Shown: one piece after another, positions 20,333 through 31,113 of the stretch
Numbering within the stretch: the first letter of the stretch is position 1
Layout: each line of letters begins with the position of its first letter
NCBI RefSeq assembly: GCF_003324165.1
Contig: NW_025407854.1
Location: 124,001-188,000 of the forward strand
Reading direction: 5' to 3'
DNA from: Naegleria lovaniensis
Lineage: Eukaryota > Heterolobosea > Eutetramitea > Acrasida > Naegleriidae
DNA: 64,000 bases
The notes under the pieces: model-generated
What the model was told of the DNA's origin: nothing
The model's database searches: none
Seen by the model: the letters and a program-made list of their open reading frames with translations, nothing else
Translations under genes and position numbers: made by a program

Positions 20333-21556
20333 TTAAAAACACTTTCGATGAACAAGTATTGGTCCAATTTCTTCATATTCTTGACTTGTCATGCAATACT
20401 TGTAAAGATGGAGAGTGATCCTAAAATTAATCCTCCTTGCCAAACATTACATTGAGTAGAATTGCCATGATGAATGGTCACAAATCGATCCAATGGTAAT
20501 AAGGCTTCCACAATAGATGCTCTCAAACGTAAAGCAAATCCCTTCATACGAGTACATCCTCCCTCCACTACAATATCATTGAACACTTGAAATGCAAAAT
20601 ATTGATCGACAAATCCACATGCTCGTGTGGACTGAATGACCATCTCTTCCAAAGTATTAATACTACAACTACGACCACTACTACTACTACCTTCAAGTAC
20701 ACTTGAATTCATAACTAAATTCACGAGTTGAGGTTGATAAAGTATTTCTGGAATTTGAAATCTCTCTTCACGGGTCAATGAAAAAACATGACCGTCAGGT
20801 AATTCATATAAAGTTTCATTGGTGGTACTATTCTCACTCACACTATTGACATCAATAGAATTTCCTTTTAGTGCTCTCTCATATTGATTGGGTGTAGATA
20901 ACATGTAACATTCTTGTTCTTTCATCTTTTGAATGACATCTCGTGCCACTAAATTCGAGGATAACCATTCGTTGGGTTGTTGTTGTGGTTGTTGAATGGT
21001 TCCTCCATTGCTTCGTTTTGAAATCAATGCAATTAAATATTCAGTCATGTCATGTCCTGCAATATTGAGATATTTAATGGCATGTGGAAGAGCATGTCCT
21101 TCATAGACTGGAGCACTATAGGTTCTGGAATGACCACAACTCACACTCAATCCATTGAATATAAATTTAAAGTTCCTTGATTGCCAAATATAAATGAGGA
21201 ATACTAAAAGATTCGAACATGATTTGAAGAATACGTTCTCTTTGTGATTTGGGAATGAATGGAGCTTCACTTAATAATACAGCATGTTCATTGGGCTCAA
21301 TGTGTAATTTGTTATAGAACAATTTCTCATAAAAGATATTCAAGGAATCGAAATCTTTCATATGACCATCGTTCTGGTCAACGAAATATTTTGGTGGACA
21401 GGATTCATCGATCATGGATTTTCCAATATCAATGGCCTGTGTTTCATCTTTGAATGTTGCTGATGGTGTCAAGAGCGTGGGTTGTTCATCTTCCGAAAAA
21501 CCTGCTTTGGTTATGAACGAACCACAATCCACAACGATGGTGTTGAGTTGTGACAT
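20333..21556 (-). CDS. Divergent actin-related protein with apparent single-base gaps
   Basis: Actin landmarks run the whole length: VVDCGSFITKAGFSED (phosphate 1), then AVLLSEAPFIPKSQRERI, SIPHLYLAIKE, then CGHSRTYSAPVYEGHALPHA (phosphate 2), YELPDGHVFSL, and the end GPILVHRKCF with stop at 20333-20335. The actin order is complete, so the gene is about full length. The frame breaks three times: near 21169-21171, near 21155-21156 and near 20391-20394. Adding one base at each restores KELLNLYSNGLSVSCG and MTSQEYEEIGPILV, as in actins. No intron fits these spots. Either the assembly lost bases or the gene decayed recently. The sequence is too divergent for conventional actin; the ARP subfamily cannot be named by eye. 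Confidence 0.75.
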
Positions 21557-22005
21557 TTTTTATGAACAAGCTCACCAATTGATGATGACCAACTCTATCG
21601 ATGATGGTTTTGATGAATATTCTTACCAAAGCTCAATAACCAAGATCGCTTCAACACTAATGAGAGTCACTTTCAAACGAATACAGCTCAACAACTACTT
21701 CACAACAACGGAATAAAGTGATTAATCGCCTAGATACACTTCCATGCCTACTAGTGAAAGTGATTTTAAAATCTCGTTGAGAAGATTCACCAATGGAATT
21801 GGAATCAATTGTAGTCATTGTCATACGTCAAAACATGGGTCAACCTTGAATGAAACACTTTTTGTGTTTCCCAGTTCCGTACTTTCGAAAGAGCAAGTTC
21901 GTCACGACAGGATATTATTGCCAACAACATGACAGGGTCGTCATCTTTCGGTCCCTGCCACGATGGTAGTCAATAACAAAAAAATGAACGACTGTTGGTG
22001 GGTAG
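21557..22005. other. Intergenic region, ARP promoter side
   Basis: It lies between the divergent ARP and DUF4116-kinase genes and should hold both promoters. A 62-residue frame at 21744 has a CxxC pair (NCSHCHTSKHG) but no family resemblance, and is not called. An ATG at 21984 (MNDCWWVGFF) opens a 21-codon frame that ends at 22048. It may be the real start of the downstream gene if a frame change is missing. Confidence 0.45.
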
Positions 22006-24744
22006 GTTTTTTTCATCAGAGCAACCATTGGAATTTTACAAATTCTTGATCGTGATTGGTGGTATTTGGAAGGGAAGGATAGACGTTTTGTGCTCCAACA
22101 AGCGAAACAAGATGAATTTACGCTTCTCCTTGCTTCTCAGGAATTTCGAAACGATCGAGAGATTGTGTTAGAAGCAGTGAAAAAATATGGATCTGCATTT
22201 CAATATGCTTCTCAAGAATTGAGAAATGATCGAGAGGTTGTACTAGAAGCGGTGAATCAAAATGGATGGGCGCTTCAACATGCTTCTCAAGAATTGAGAA
22301 ATGATCGAGAAATTGTATTGAAAGCTGTGAATCAAAATGGATCTGCGCTTCAGTTTGCCTCTCAAGAATTGAGAAATGATCGAGAAATTGTATTGAAAGC
22401 TGTGAATCAAAATGGGGATGCACTTTTATTTGTTTCTCAAGAATTGAAGAATGATCGTGAGATAGTGTTAGAAGCAGTAAAACAAAATGAAGATGCATTT
22501 GTATGCGCTTCTAAAGAATTGCAACGCAATATTGATTGGTTATTGGAAATCAAAAACGAAAACAATAATATCAAAGAGTACATTCAAGAACATTTATTTG
22601 GCACTGTAGAAAAAGCCAAGCAAGGAATTTCTAGAAATATCAAAGCATTTCTCTTACTCAAACCTTCTCTTCAGGAAGATCGAAATTTTGTTCTCCAAAT
22701 AGTGAAACAAAATGGATTGGTGCTTGAATACGCTTCTCAAGAATTGAAGAATGATCGTGAGATAGTGTTAGAAGCAGTAAAACAAAATGCAAATGCAGTT
22801 CAATTTACTTCTAAAGAATTGCAATGCAATATTGATTGGTTATTGGAAATCAAAAACGAAAACAATAATATCAAAGAGTACATTCAAGAACATTTATTTG
22901 GCACTGTAGAAAAAGCTAAGCAAGGAATTTCTAGAAATATCAAAGCATTTCTCTTACTCAAACCTTCTCTTCAAAAAGAGACAGAAATAACTAATACTAC
23001 ATTTAAAGAAGGCGCAAAATACTATTCATTCGTCTTCAATTTCGATGAAATTATTGACTATTATTCTAATCACTACATTTTAGACCAGAATGCATTGGAA
23101 CTCTATTTATATTTGAACCTCAAACCTTCCAAAGCATTCTTTACGCTAACATCAAATTATCCAAAAGAAACGGTGATAGAATTTGCATTACTGAAATCAT
23201 TTCACAAATTTATAACGTCTCATCAAATCGATCTGAATGCAATTTTTAATCATCAGACAATTCAACACACGACTGATTATTATTTATTTAGCGACACTAT
23301 TCATGGTTTGGTGGACCATTTATTGAGTGCTGTCAAATCAACTCCTTACAAGCAACTCCAAAAAATTGTGGACAAAATTGTGCAACATTTTCCAATTCAA
23401 AAGTTAACAGAATCATGTTTTGACATTGTTGTGAAATTTTTGAAGGATTGGAAAAACGTGGAAAAATTTCCTCACCTCACTTCCATTCAACAATTGACTG
23501 CCCAAAATCTTTCCAAACGTTATATGGAGCTGGATAAAATCCGACAATGTTGTCAAATTATGAAATCTCAACCTCATTTCAAAGCTATTCATTTCATTTC
23601 ATTGTTAGGAATGGGTGCACAAGGTGTTGTACTGAAATGTTTGTATGAGAGTCATGGATTGGTTGCTTGTAAATTCTCTATTGAAGCAACTCAGGATAAT
23701 CAAAGAGCCAAAGAACAATTTAAAGTGTTAAACGATCCACGTGTGAAGGGGCATGTTGTTAAGTGTATTAAATGTGAAACAGTAGAATGGAATGGATTTC
23801 ATTACCCATATATTATCATGGAAATGGGACAAGGAACATTGAAAGATGAAATTCAGTCTATTCATTCCAAAAAGATTTTGAAATCTGAAACCAAGTTTCT
23901 TTTGAAACAAGACTTAATTTGGATTTTGAATTGTTTTATTGATATTCTTGAAGCAGTAACTGTTTTACATGGAATGGAAATTTCGCACAGAGATTTGAAA
24001 CCAGAGAATATTATTCTCACACAAGATGGAAAACCTAAATTAATCGATTTAGATAATTGTCGAAATATTCAATATCGACACGCTGTGACTATGAATGTTG
24101 GAACGTATTTATATATGGCACCTGAAGTTCATCACGATCAGGTTTCTGAAATCATAAATAATACCACAGTATCGAGATATTGTGATGTGTTTTCTTTGGG
24201 ATGTATGTTCATGAGAATGTTAACCAATTGTTCATTGCTACTTGATGGAACATATTTAAACTCAAAAGAACAAGATTTATATGGAACAACCAATACTGAT
24301 GGTATGAATTACTTTTCAGAATATGGATCATATTTTCATGTAGTTGTTACATATTCTCATGGAGAATCCAAATTACATCATGCCCTTTTCAAGGAATTGG
24401 ATAAACATATTGATCCTTCATGGAAAGTGAATGATATTTTTGGAAGATGTTTGATTACCATGATTCAGAAAGATATTGAAACTCGAAGAGATTGTGTGAA
24501 ATATATTCCAATTTTGCAAGCTGTGAAACATTCACTTGAAGAAGGAGATACTAATCCAGATTTTTCCTCTCTTGATTTGAGTATCTTAAAACAATATCAG
24601 CCTTCATTTATTGAAAAGATTATGAAAGAGAATAGAATAATGAAACAAGAAAATGACAACTTGAAGGAAGATATTGCTAACTTGATCCAAATTAAGGACA
24701 AGTATGAGAAATTACTAGTAAAACACTCCATTAATTTTGAGTGA
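22006..24744 (+). CDS. DUF4116-repeat protein kinase
   Basis: The N-terminal part (to about 22980) is a series of roughly 20-25-residue units of the DUF4116 type, each like LRNDREIVLEAVNQNG followed by ALQFASQE. A helical middle of about 200 residues leads to a protein kinase domain: Gly loop LLGMGAQGVVLK, Lys in VACKFSI, catalytic loop HRDLKPENII, then LIDLDN where kinases have DFG, and MAPEV. The metal-binding Asp of DFG is kept as DLD. A short coiled coil (ENDNLKEDIANLIQIKDKYEKL) ends the protein. DUF4116 repeats fused to kinases are, from memory, a feature of Naegleria. No in-frame ATG precedes the first repeat: the frame is open from 22006 with none, so the first exon or a frame change is missing. 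Confidence 0.8.
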   Translation, partial: VFFIRATIGILQILDRDWWYLEGKDRRFVLQQAKQDEFTLLLASQEFRNDREIVLEAVKKYGSAFQYASQELRNDREVVLEAVNQNGWALQHASQELRNDREIVLKAVNQNGSALQFASQELRNDREIVLKAVNQNGDALLFVSQELKNDREIVLEAVKQNEDAFVCASKELQRNIDWLLEIKNENNNIKEYIQEHLFGTVEKAKQGISRNIKAFLLLKPSLQEDRNFVLQIVKQNGLVLEYASQELKNDREIVLEAVKQNANAVQFTSKELQCNIDWLLEIKNENNNIKEYIQEHLFGTVEKAKQGISRNIKAFLLLKPSLQKETEITNTTFKEGAKYYSFVFNFDEIIDYYSNHYILDQNALELYLYLNLKPSKAFFTLTSNYPKETVIEFALLKSFHKFITSHQIDLNAIFNHQTIQHTTDYYLFSDTIHGLVDHLLSAVKSTPYKQLQKIVDKIVQHFPIQKLTESCFDIVVKFLKDWKNVEKFPHLTSIQQLTAQNLSKRYMELDKIRQCCQIMKSQPHFKAIHFISLLGMGAQGVVLKCLYESHGLVACKFSIEATQDNQRAKEQFKVLNDPRVKGHVVKCIKCETVEWNGFHYPYIIMEMGQGTLKDEIQSIHSKKILKSETKFLLKQDLIWILNCFIDILEAVTVLHGMEISHRDLKPENIILTQDGKPKLIDLDNCRNIQYRHAVTMNVGTYLYMAPEVHHDQVSEIINNTTVSRYCDVFSLGCMFMRMLTNCSLLLDGTYLNSKEQDLYGTTNTDGMNYFSEYGSYFHVVVTYSHGESKLHHALFKELDKHIDPSWKVNDIFGRCLITMIQKDIETRRDCVKYIPILQAVKHSLEEGDTNPDFSSLDLSILKQYQPSFIEKIMKENRIMKQENDNLKEDIANLIQIKDKYEKLLVKHSINFE
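22437..23036 (+). repeat. 300-bp tandem duplication inside the DUF4116-kinase gene
   Basis: Sequence starting GAATTGAAGAATGATCGTG occurs at about 22441 and again at about 22741, and the following 240 nt are nearly identical (for example the text encoding NIDWLLEIKNENNNIKEY). The offset is 300 nt, a multiple of 3, so 100 residues were copied in frame. The copies differ at few positions, implying a recent event. Confidence 0.85.
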
Positions 24745-25206
24745 CGAAAGTTGAACAAGTGACTGATATGACTTTTATTCTTAATTTTTCAACATCCTTA
24801 ATAACGGGAATTTAATATTTCGATAATGTAAACAACAAGGATTTTGAAAAACTTTATTCAGTGCTCGAAAACTGCTTTTGTTTTGATGGAAACTCCGCTA
24901 ATTCCTCATAGTATCGAGTAAAATCTCGACTGCTTCAAATCATCTGACTCGTTTTGTCGAATCGTCGAGCTCGAGAGACGTCATAAGAAATCCGTTCTGC
25001 TTTGGTTACATGTCGAAGTAACTGTTGTATGTTATATTGTTTTTCTTCAATGGTGATCATTATTGTTTGTGCACTTGGTCTTACATAATTGGATTCACTC
25101 AATGTTCACATTAAAAATTTGTTGCAGGTTGCTCTGAACTCTTCTTGTAAAATTTAGTGCATGTGGCGTTCTGAAGGAATTTGATAAAACCGAGCAAGAT
25201 TCCTAA
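24745..25206. other. Intergenic stretch, no gene seen
   Basis: It separates the kinase gene from the decayed transposase-like relic. A GC-richer patch (TCGTCGAGCTCGAGAG, about 24963-24978) contains a short palindrome. I see no reading frame or RNA gene worth calling. Confidence 0.5.
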
Positions 25207-26349
25207 TCAAAAATGGGATTTTGTTAAAAGTTGCAAAGTTGTATTGTTGTATTGAAGTAAAATAAAGAATCCTCCTGAAACTACTCGTCTGGGTCGTTCA
25301 AAATGACTTAACTCTGTGTTTCTGATAGATTCCACAATATCTCTTATAGCGTCCAACATGTGTACCAATCTAATGGCATCTTCATTCTTTCGCAATTCAG
25401 AAAGTAATTTTTCTGAAATTGAGAAATCAGCTCGTCCTTGATTCTGCTTGTCTTGAAAATTAGCAATAGAATATGAGTTTTGTAGTTGAGTGATGTCAAA
25501 GAAACAGCATGGATGGACTCCAGTGATATTCAGTCGTTTTGGGCTAAGTAATTGATTAACTAAATTACGGTGTAGATGTCTTATATCTGGGATGGGAATT
25601 AAAATATTGTTGACTTGAGTTAGATCAATCTGCACACAATCAAAAGGAGTGAACATTGTAACCGTTGACTTTTGTTCTCGTAACTTTGCAAATTGATTTC
25701 CTAAACATGCTTGGTGTTCACTTGCGAAGTCTGATGATATAAATCATGCATAGATATTCTGGTTTCGTAATCTTTGAGTGATCAGAGAGAGCCATGTGTC
25801 AATATCTTTTGCAGTATACTTTGATTTTGGAACAGCTTTTAAAATAAAGCAATTTGTATTGTGCCAATGTCGCACACTTGTAAGTGAATTGTGATAATAT
25901 TAGATGCATAAGAATACTGTTTTCCTGCTATTTTCTCCAAAACCTTTCCCCATTCTTTCATGGTATGGCATTCGATCTGTTGCTCAAATCCCAAGTTACT
26001 TCTTCTTGACTAATGCATTAGAAGTCTTGCATGCATCAGTTTGTTGAAAAATCTCTTCTCTAAAATGGGCTCACTGCTGTTTGAGATGGACAGTAATACG
26101 AAGGCCCATACAAATCCGCAGCCAGAGCCCACACATCCTCAGCCGATCATGAAACTGAAGGATTCGATTGATCCTGATCCAAAAATAAAAATCCTCCACT
26201 GTTCCACTGAAAGTTGGAACAAATCGAAGTCGATGTTTTGTTGTCTTGGGAAGAAGACCGTTAGCACAACAATTCATGAGGCCTTGCAACATCACCAGAA
26301 GAGCCAAAACCACGCAGCAAGCATTGATCCATAAAAATTTCATCAGCAT
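25207..26349 (-). pseudogene. Decayed transposase-like coding relic
   Basis: On the minus strand, coding-like text continues through several frames. 25207-25656 is open (HLHRNLVNQLLSPKRLNITG, ADFSISEKLLSELRKNED). Upstream in the same frame lies KYTAKDIDTWLSLITQRL, then a TGA, then ISSDFASEHQACLGNQFAKL. Further upstream, in other frames, are KEWGKVLEKIAGKQYSY with VCDIGTIQIALF, and VWALAADLYGPSYY near 26100. At least two stops and two frame changes occur. The pattern S-D-x-A-x-E-H, later D-x-x-H-L-x-x-x-L-x-x-x-L-L, and D-K-Q-N near R-A-D recalls DDE-type transposases of unicellular eukaryotes, but I cannot name the superfamily. No terminal inverted repeats were found. Confidence 0.4.
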
Positions 26350-27674
26350 TGAATTTGTCCCAAAGACACTTTACATCAGGACGTTCGTCCGAAGAAACAC
26401 CATCTTATCATTACTCTGTACTTGAAATCTCTCTCCAACGTTTATTATTATTGACAGTACAATACCATCCAATCGACGATCTGAAGCAGTAACTAATGAA
26501 GAGTGCTCAGTACTTAGTTAGGTGTTACAACCCACAACCAGTATCACTTTAAACACCAAACATATATTTATTATAACTTATATTATCACTATCCTTAACA
26601 ATATTTGATTAGAAAATTTGTTGAAACAATAGTTGAACCACAACAATACCCTCCCTAACTATGAATACACAAATTAATTTTAATTTATTCGATCTTGCGA
26701 ACAATGACACTTCCTGGAGAGGAGACAGCAACTAACCCATTGGTATTAATCTATTATTGTTTGAGGTTACATAACACCTCTCCAATCAAATCATCAACAA
26801 ATTGTTAATTTTGAAACAAATCAAGAATATTCAAGTCTACTTCACCACAAGCGATCATAAAAAGTGAGCTCAACAACAGTTTGTAAAATAAGAAATTGAT
26901 ATAAACCATGTTCCTTTAAAAACATAATGCGACGAAACATCGTTGAGCAATCAGCGACGGATAAAAAATTAACAAAGATCGTGGGAAAACCCATCAATAA
27001 TAAGGCCAAAGGAAATCACTGAGCAAATCAATGATACGTAAGGCAAAAGCCAATTAATACAACACAAAGTGTTGTTGAATTCTAAATATATAAAGAGAGG
27101 GAAGGGAGGGTGTTGTTGTGGTGTCAGACTGTTGGGAAGCTGCAGCAGTGGTGTTAGTTTGCTCTTTAGAGCTGTTTTGGTTGTGGATTTGTTGACATTT
27201 TTTAGCCATACTTTTAGTCAACCTTATTGTTTTCGTCTTCTTGGGAGAGAAATAGATACATGATGTCCTAAGCGTGAAACTCAAAGAGACCATGACATAT
27301 ATAAACAAACTCGCGATTATTTATCGAAGCCATAGCTGAAAATCCCTCATGTTTGTAAACATAAAAAAAGAACAAGATATGACATATCTAGACGGTAGGT
27401 ATCCATTTAAGTGTGATATCTACACAAGCTCTATCTATGGAGGTATTCCAAACCACACCAGAAGCCAATAACTAGCCCATTGCGGTGTGTTAAAGATTTC
27501 GGGATTGTGGTTTGGTCCAGCGATTTAAAGAATGGCCTTTGAGTGGGCTCTTGTGTTTGTGGTATCGTGATTTAAATGCGAGGTTTGTGGTTTGAAGAAA
27601 AATGACCATTAAATTTTCATTTTACAAACAGTGGAATTCATCCAAGGAATGATCTCATTGAGTATCTTAATTTA
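26350..27674. other. 1.3-kb gene-poor region
   Basis: There is no frame with domain signal on either strand. The 84-residue minus frame at 27054-27308 is Thr/Ser/Lys-rich and unsupported. A small palindrome GAGGT-N8-ACCTC is at about 26762-26779. The stretch is unusually long for such a compact genome and borders the transposase-like relic, so it may be the remaining body of that element. No clear tRNA A/B boxes were found. Confidence 0.5.
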
Positions 27675-28228
27675 TTAAAGGTCAGCCTTCTTTTTCTTCT
27701 TCTTTTTATCTGTCTTGCTTTCGTGAATTGGTGTTGTTGAAATGGCAGGTAATGTTGTTGTAGTCGTACTTGTTGTTGCAGGCTGTTTCAAGGATGCACT
27801 CAAATGATCTCTCAAAATATTAAATAAATTACTTTGAAATGTTGCCAAATCCTTATATAATACAATGGTGGAATATTTCTTATCTTTACCATTGGTCACA
27901 CGAATGAGACATCCTTCATGATGTGGTTGTTTCTTTTTAATTCCACTGGATGATTTCTTTGAGAAATGTTGTTGTTTTTCAGATTTTGGTTTTTGTTCTT
28001 TCGGAGTATCTAATATTTCAGATTACATGATGTGGTGGTGGTAGTCATTCGGATTGAAATTTAAATTACGATGGAATGTATGAAAATGTTTTTGAAAATG
28101 TTATTGAATTCTAAATATATTTACATACACTTTTTAAAAGTCATCCATATCGAATGTTTATCCTTTGTTTCAGAATATAATTGCGATACTTTTGTGATGA
28201 ATTCGTGTTTGTTATTGATATAGACCAT
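27675..28228 (-). CDS. SRP14: Signal recognition particle 14 kDa subunit
   Basis: Two exons: 28228-28129 and 28009-27675, intron 119 nt (GTATGT to TAG, phase 1), 144 residues. Exon 1 reads MVYINNKHEFITKVSQLYSE and ends WMTFKKY across the splice, matching the MVLLESEQFLTELTRLF and ITLKKYDGR start of animal SRP14. Exon 2 has a basic loop, then CLIRVTNGKDKKYSTIV and FQSNLFNILRDHL, equal to the LLRATDGKKKISTVV and FQMAYSNLLRANM region. A Lys-rich tail (KTDKKKKKKK) follows, as in the family. SRP14 with SRP9 (1435-1743) forms the Alu-domain clamp for elongation arrest. Confidence 0.88.
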
Positions 28229-28373
28229 GATGATAAGAGAGTTGATGATGATGATGAATGAATTCGGATTTGGCTTATTTTTTTAATCAAACCAACGTGG
28301 CTCTTCTTGCTCGATCGTTGGCCGTTACAAAAAATGGGTATGCTGCTGGCACCACCAACATACTAAAAAAAAA

Positions 28374-29600
28374 ATGAATTGGTATTTTAGTGAGCACGAA
28401 CTTTCATTTCTTCCATCCTTACACGCCGAGAATAATCCTCTCAACAAAGAACAAGAAGCGGAATATCGAAGATCCACAGCATCATTTATACAACAAGCTG
28501 GAATACATTTAAAAGTGTATGTTTGATGATTTTCATTGGTGGCATCATGATGATTGTTGAATAGTCCTCAACTGACCATTGCTACGAGTCTAGTATTCTT
28601 TCATAGATTCTATGCTAAATATGAATTTCAAAAACATGATCGATTTGTAAGTATTGGTGATACACATTCCGAATAACCCCATCGTATCATCTTTGAATCT
28701 AACTATACACATTCCGAATGATCATCATCATCACTACCATCATGATATTCGAACACATGCTACTCTCAAACTCAGACCGTTGCTGCTGCATGTCTATTTT
28801 TAGCAGGTAAAGTCGAAGAAACACCTAAAAAAATCAAAAATATTATTGAATCTACAGAACATGTCAGAAAAATTAAATATTCTCCAAATGAAATTGATAA
28901 TTTAACCAAAGATATTATTGAAAAAGAGAAATTACTACTTAAATTATTGAATTTTGATTTTAAAATTGAACATCCATACAAATCAGTCATGCATTATATT
29001 TATAATTTAAAAAAAGATGAAAAATACAAAGATAAATCTAAAGAATTGGCTCAATACGCTTGGAATTTTGTAAATGATAGTTTTCAAACACATTTATGTT
29101 TACAATATCCTCCTAGAAAGATTGCAGCAGCATGTATTTATCTCTCAACAAGTCAATATATTAATATGCAATTACCACATGGATGGGAACGAGATGAAGT
29201 ATTTAAAACCACTCATGAAGAGAATGAAAAGATTTCTAAAATGATTTCCTCTCTCTATGCACTTCAACAACCAAAAAGTAAATTACCTTTTGCAATGATT
29301 GAGGGTGCGAGTGGTGGTTCAAGTAGTGGTGGTATGGGTGCTGGTACGAGTGGTGGTTCAAGTGGTAGTAGTAGTACTAGTAATAATAATAATGGTAATA
29401 GTCATGCTAGTAGTAGTAGTACTAGTAGTCATTTGAGTGGTAGTACTGATACTACTATGGCAAATTCAGAATCGAATCGAAATGATAGTGCCAATGCCAC
29501 TAGTGGTAATGCTGCTTCTACCAACACCGATGATGCAACATCATCTTTGACAAGTCATGAGCCCAGCACGAGTAGTGATGGTGCTAGTACCAATGTGTAG
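28374..29600 (+). CDS. Cyclin T/K-type transcriptional cyclin
   Basis: Three exons: 28374-28516, 28565-28646 and 28776-29600 (introns 48 and 129 nt), 349 residues. The start MNWYFSEHELSFLPS matches the NKRWYFTREQL start of cyclin T/K. The first cyclin box is rebuilt across splices: HLKVPQLTIATSLVFFHRFY, then TVAAACLFLAGKVEETPKK, then KEKLLLKLLNFDFKIEHP. The second box includes YAWNFVNDSFQTHLCLQYPP and KIAAACIYLS. Such cyclins partner CDK9/12/13-type kinases that phosphorylate the RNA polymerase II C-terminal domain; no matching kinase is in the window. The last 80 residues are a Ser/Gly/Asn/Thr tail. The 48-nt intron is among the shortest here. Confidence 0.87.
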
Positions 29601-29789
29601 TGAAATAAGATTCACTCTGACTTGGAACACTCTTCATAAAGGACTATAATGCACAGCTTTATCACAACCAACAACCATTGAATCATTCTAAAACAACATT
29701 CAACTTTCCCACCTTAATAAACCGTTATTGCAATCCGCCCTCACTTCCCGCCACCACTCATTTAAGGCTCACCCATCAAACACAAAAAA

Positions 29790-31081
29790 ATGTCATCTTC
29801 TACAGCAGCAGGTGTTTCCGTAATGCCATTACGAGGTTTCTCACATCAATCTGGACATTATCGAAGTTCCATGACCACAACAACCACACATCCGAATCCA
29901 AGTCTGAGAGGAAATTCATCCTCGTCTGCCAACAATATTGGTCATCATTCACGGAATCCACAACATTCCTCCCATTCATCATCACACCTCCATGTAGCAG
30001 CAACATCATCGAATCCTATTATATCTTCGAATCGAATACTCGATACTTCTCATTCGAACCCTCACACCAATCTCTATTATTCGACCACAGCAAAGAATTC
30101 ATCGAATGGTCAAAATATTCATTTTTCAAGAATCAAGAATGGTCTCGAACACACACCCAAAGATTCAAGAGAAAAGGAAGCATTTCGATATTATTGTCCT
30201 ATTTGTATGATGTATTTCAAATGTAAGTGAATTCTCAATTGTTTTTAAACGTGTAAAAATATAACTCACTCATGACAGTTATATTCAAAGTGGAGTGTTG
30301 TTCACAGTACATTTGTAAATATTGTATGGAAGAATTATTAGAAAGTCATAAAGATTGTCCTTATTGTTTACATGCCAATGTGAAATTCAAGCAAGTGGAG
30401 AGTAATGAACAAGTAAGAGATTACAATGATGAACCATTGATCAAGACACCACCACCATTCAAGACATTGAAAATTGTCAACAAAGTAACACCCATTGAAC
30501 GTTCAACACTCACTTTAAGGAAAACTAAAAGTGAATCTCAACTCAAATTTGATAATTTATTTACTCTGTCGGACACTTCGAGCAATGATGAAAACAATAT
30601 TGAAAGAAAGTTATCATTTCCAAGTCAATGTGGGGATGAAGAATTACAAGTGAATGATCACGAACAGCCAGTCAATGATCTTCAAAATACTACCTCTTTC
30701 AATCATCAACCAAACTCCAAGCATATTCTTTCAAATTATATTAAGGTCAAGAAGAGACAAACGAAATCTGCTCCTTCCACACTCTATTCCAAACCACACC
30801 AAAGAAAACAACCAATGATTCAAGACTCCAAAAAGGATGAATGCACCAATGAGGAGTCCAAACAAGAAGTTGCAGACGACATGAATGAATTGAAACCTAA
30901 TCTCTCCAATGTTGAATCTTCTCTTCAACAAGAAAAAGAATCAGTTCAAGATGCATTACCACTGAAAGAGGACAAGACATTACACAACAACACTCCAAGA
31001 ATTGAACATTTTTCGACACAAAAGAAACCAGATGGAAAAGTGAAGCAAGATATTTCTCATCATTGTTGTGTGATTTTATAA
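29790..31081 (+). CDS. RING-type zinc finger protein ending in a CaaX prenylation box
   Basis: Two exons: 29790-30222 and 30279-31081 (56-nt intron, GTAAGT to ACAG, phase 1), 411 residues. The RING is split by the intron: CPICMMYF (Cys136, Cys139), then ECCSQYICKYC (Cys151/152, Cys157, Cys160) and CPYC (Cys171, Cys174). With this splice the gap from CPIC to CC is 11 residues, as in SIP5/DA2-type fingers (CPICFLYYP...CC...ICTEC). Such proteins are likely E3 ligases or adaptors. The first 130 and the last 230 residues are Ser/His/Asn/Lys-rich. The last four residues are CVIL, a geranylgeranyl-type CaaX box, preceded by another Cys, suggesting membrane attachment. Confidence 0.8.
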
Positions 31082-31113
31082 AACAAGTGTTCCAATCATG
31101 AAATAATATTTTT

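Noticed and set aside
21744-21932. 62-codon frame with a CxxC pair upstream of the DUF4116 kinase
   Set aside because: No family pattern and located in a promoter region; likely chance.
27054-27308. 84-codon minus-strand frame in the gene desert
   Set aside because: Thr/Ser/Lys-rich, no domain or homologue recognised, no splice context.
26350-27674. Possible tRNA genes in the gap
   Set aside because: No matching A and B box pair or cloverleaf could be traced by eye.
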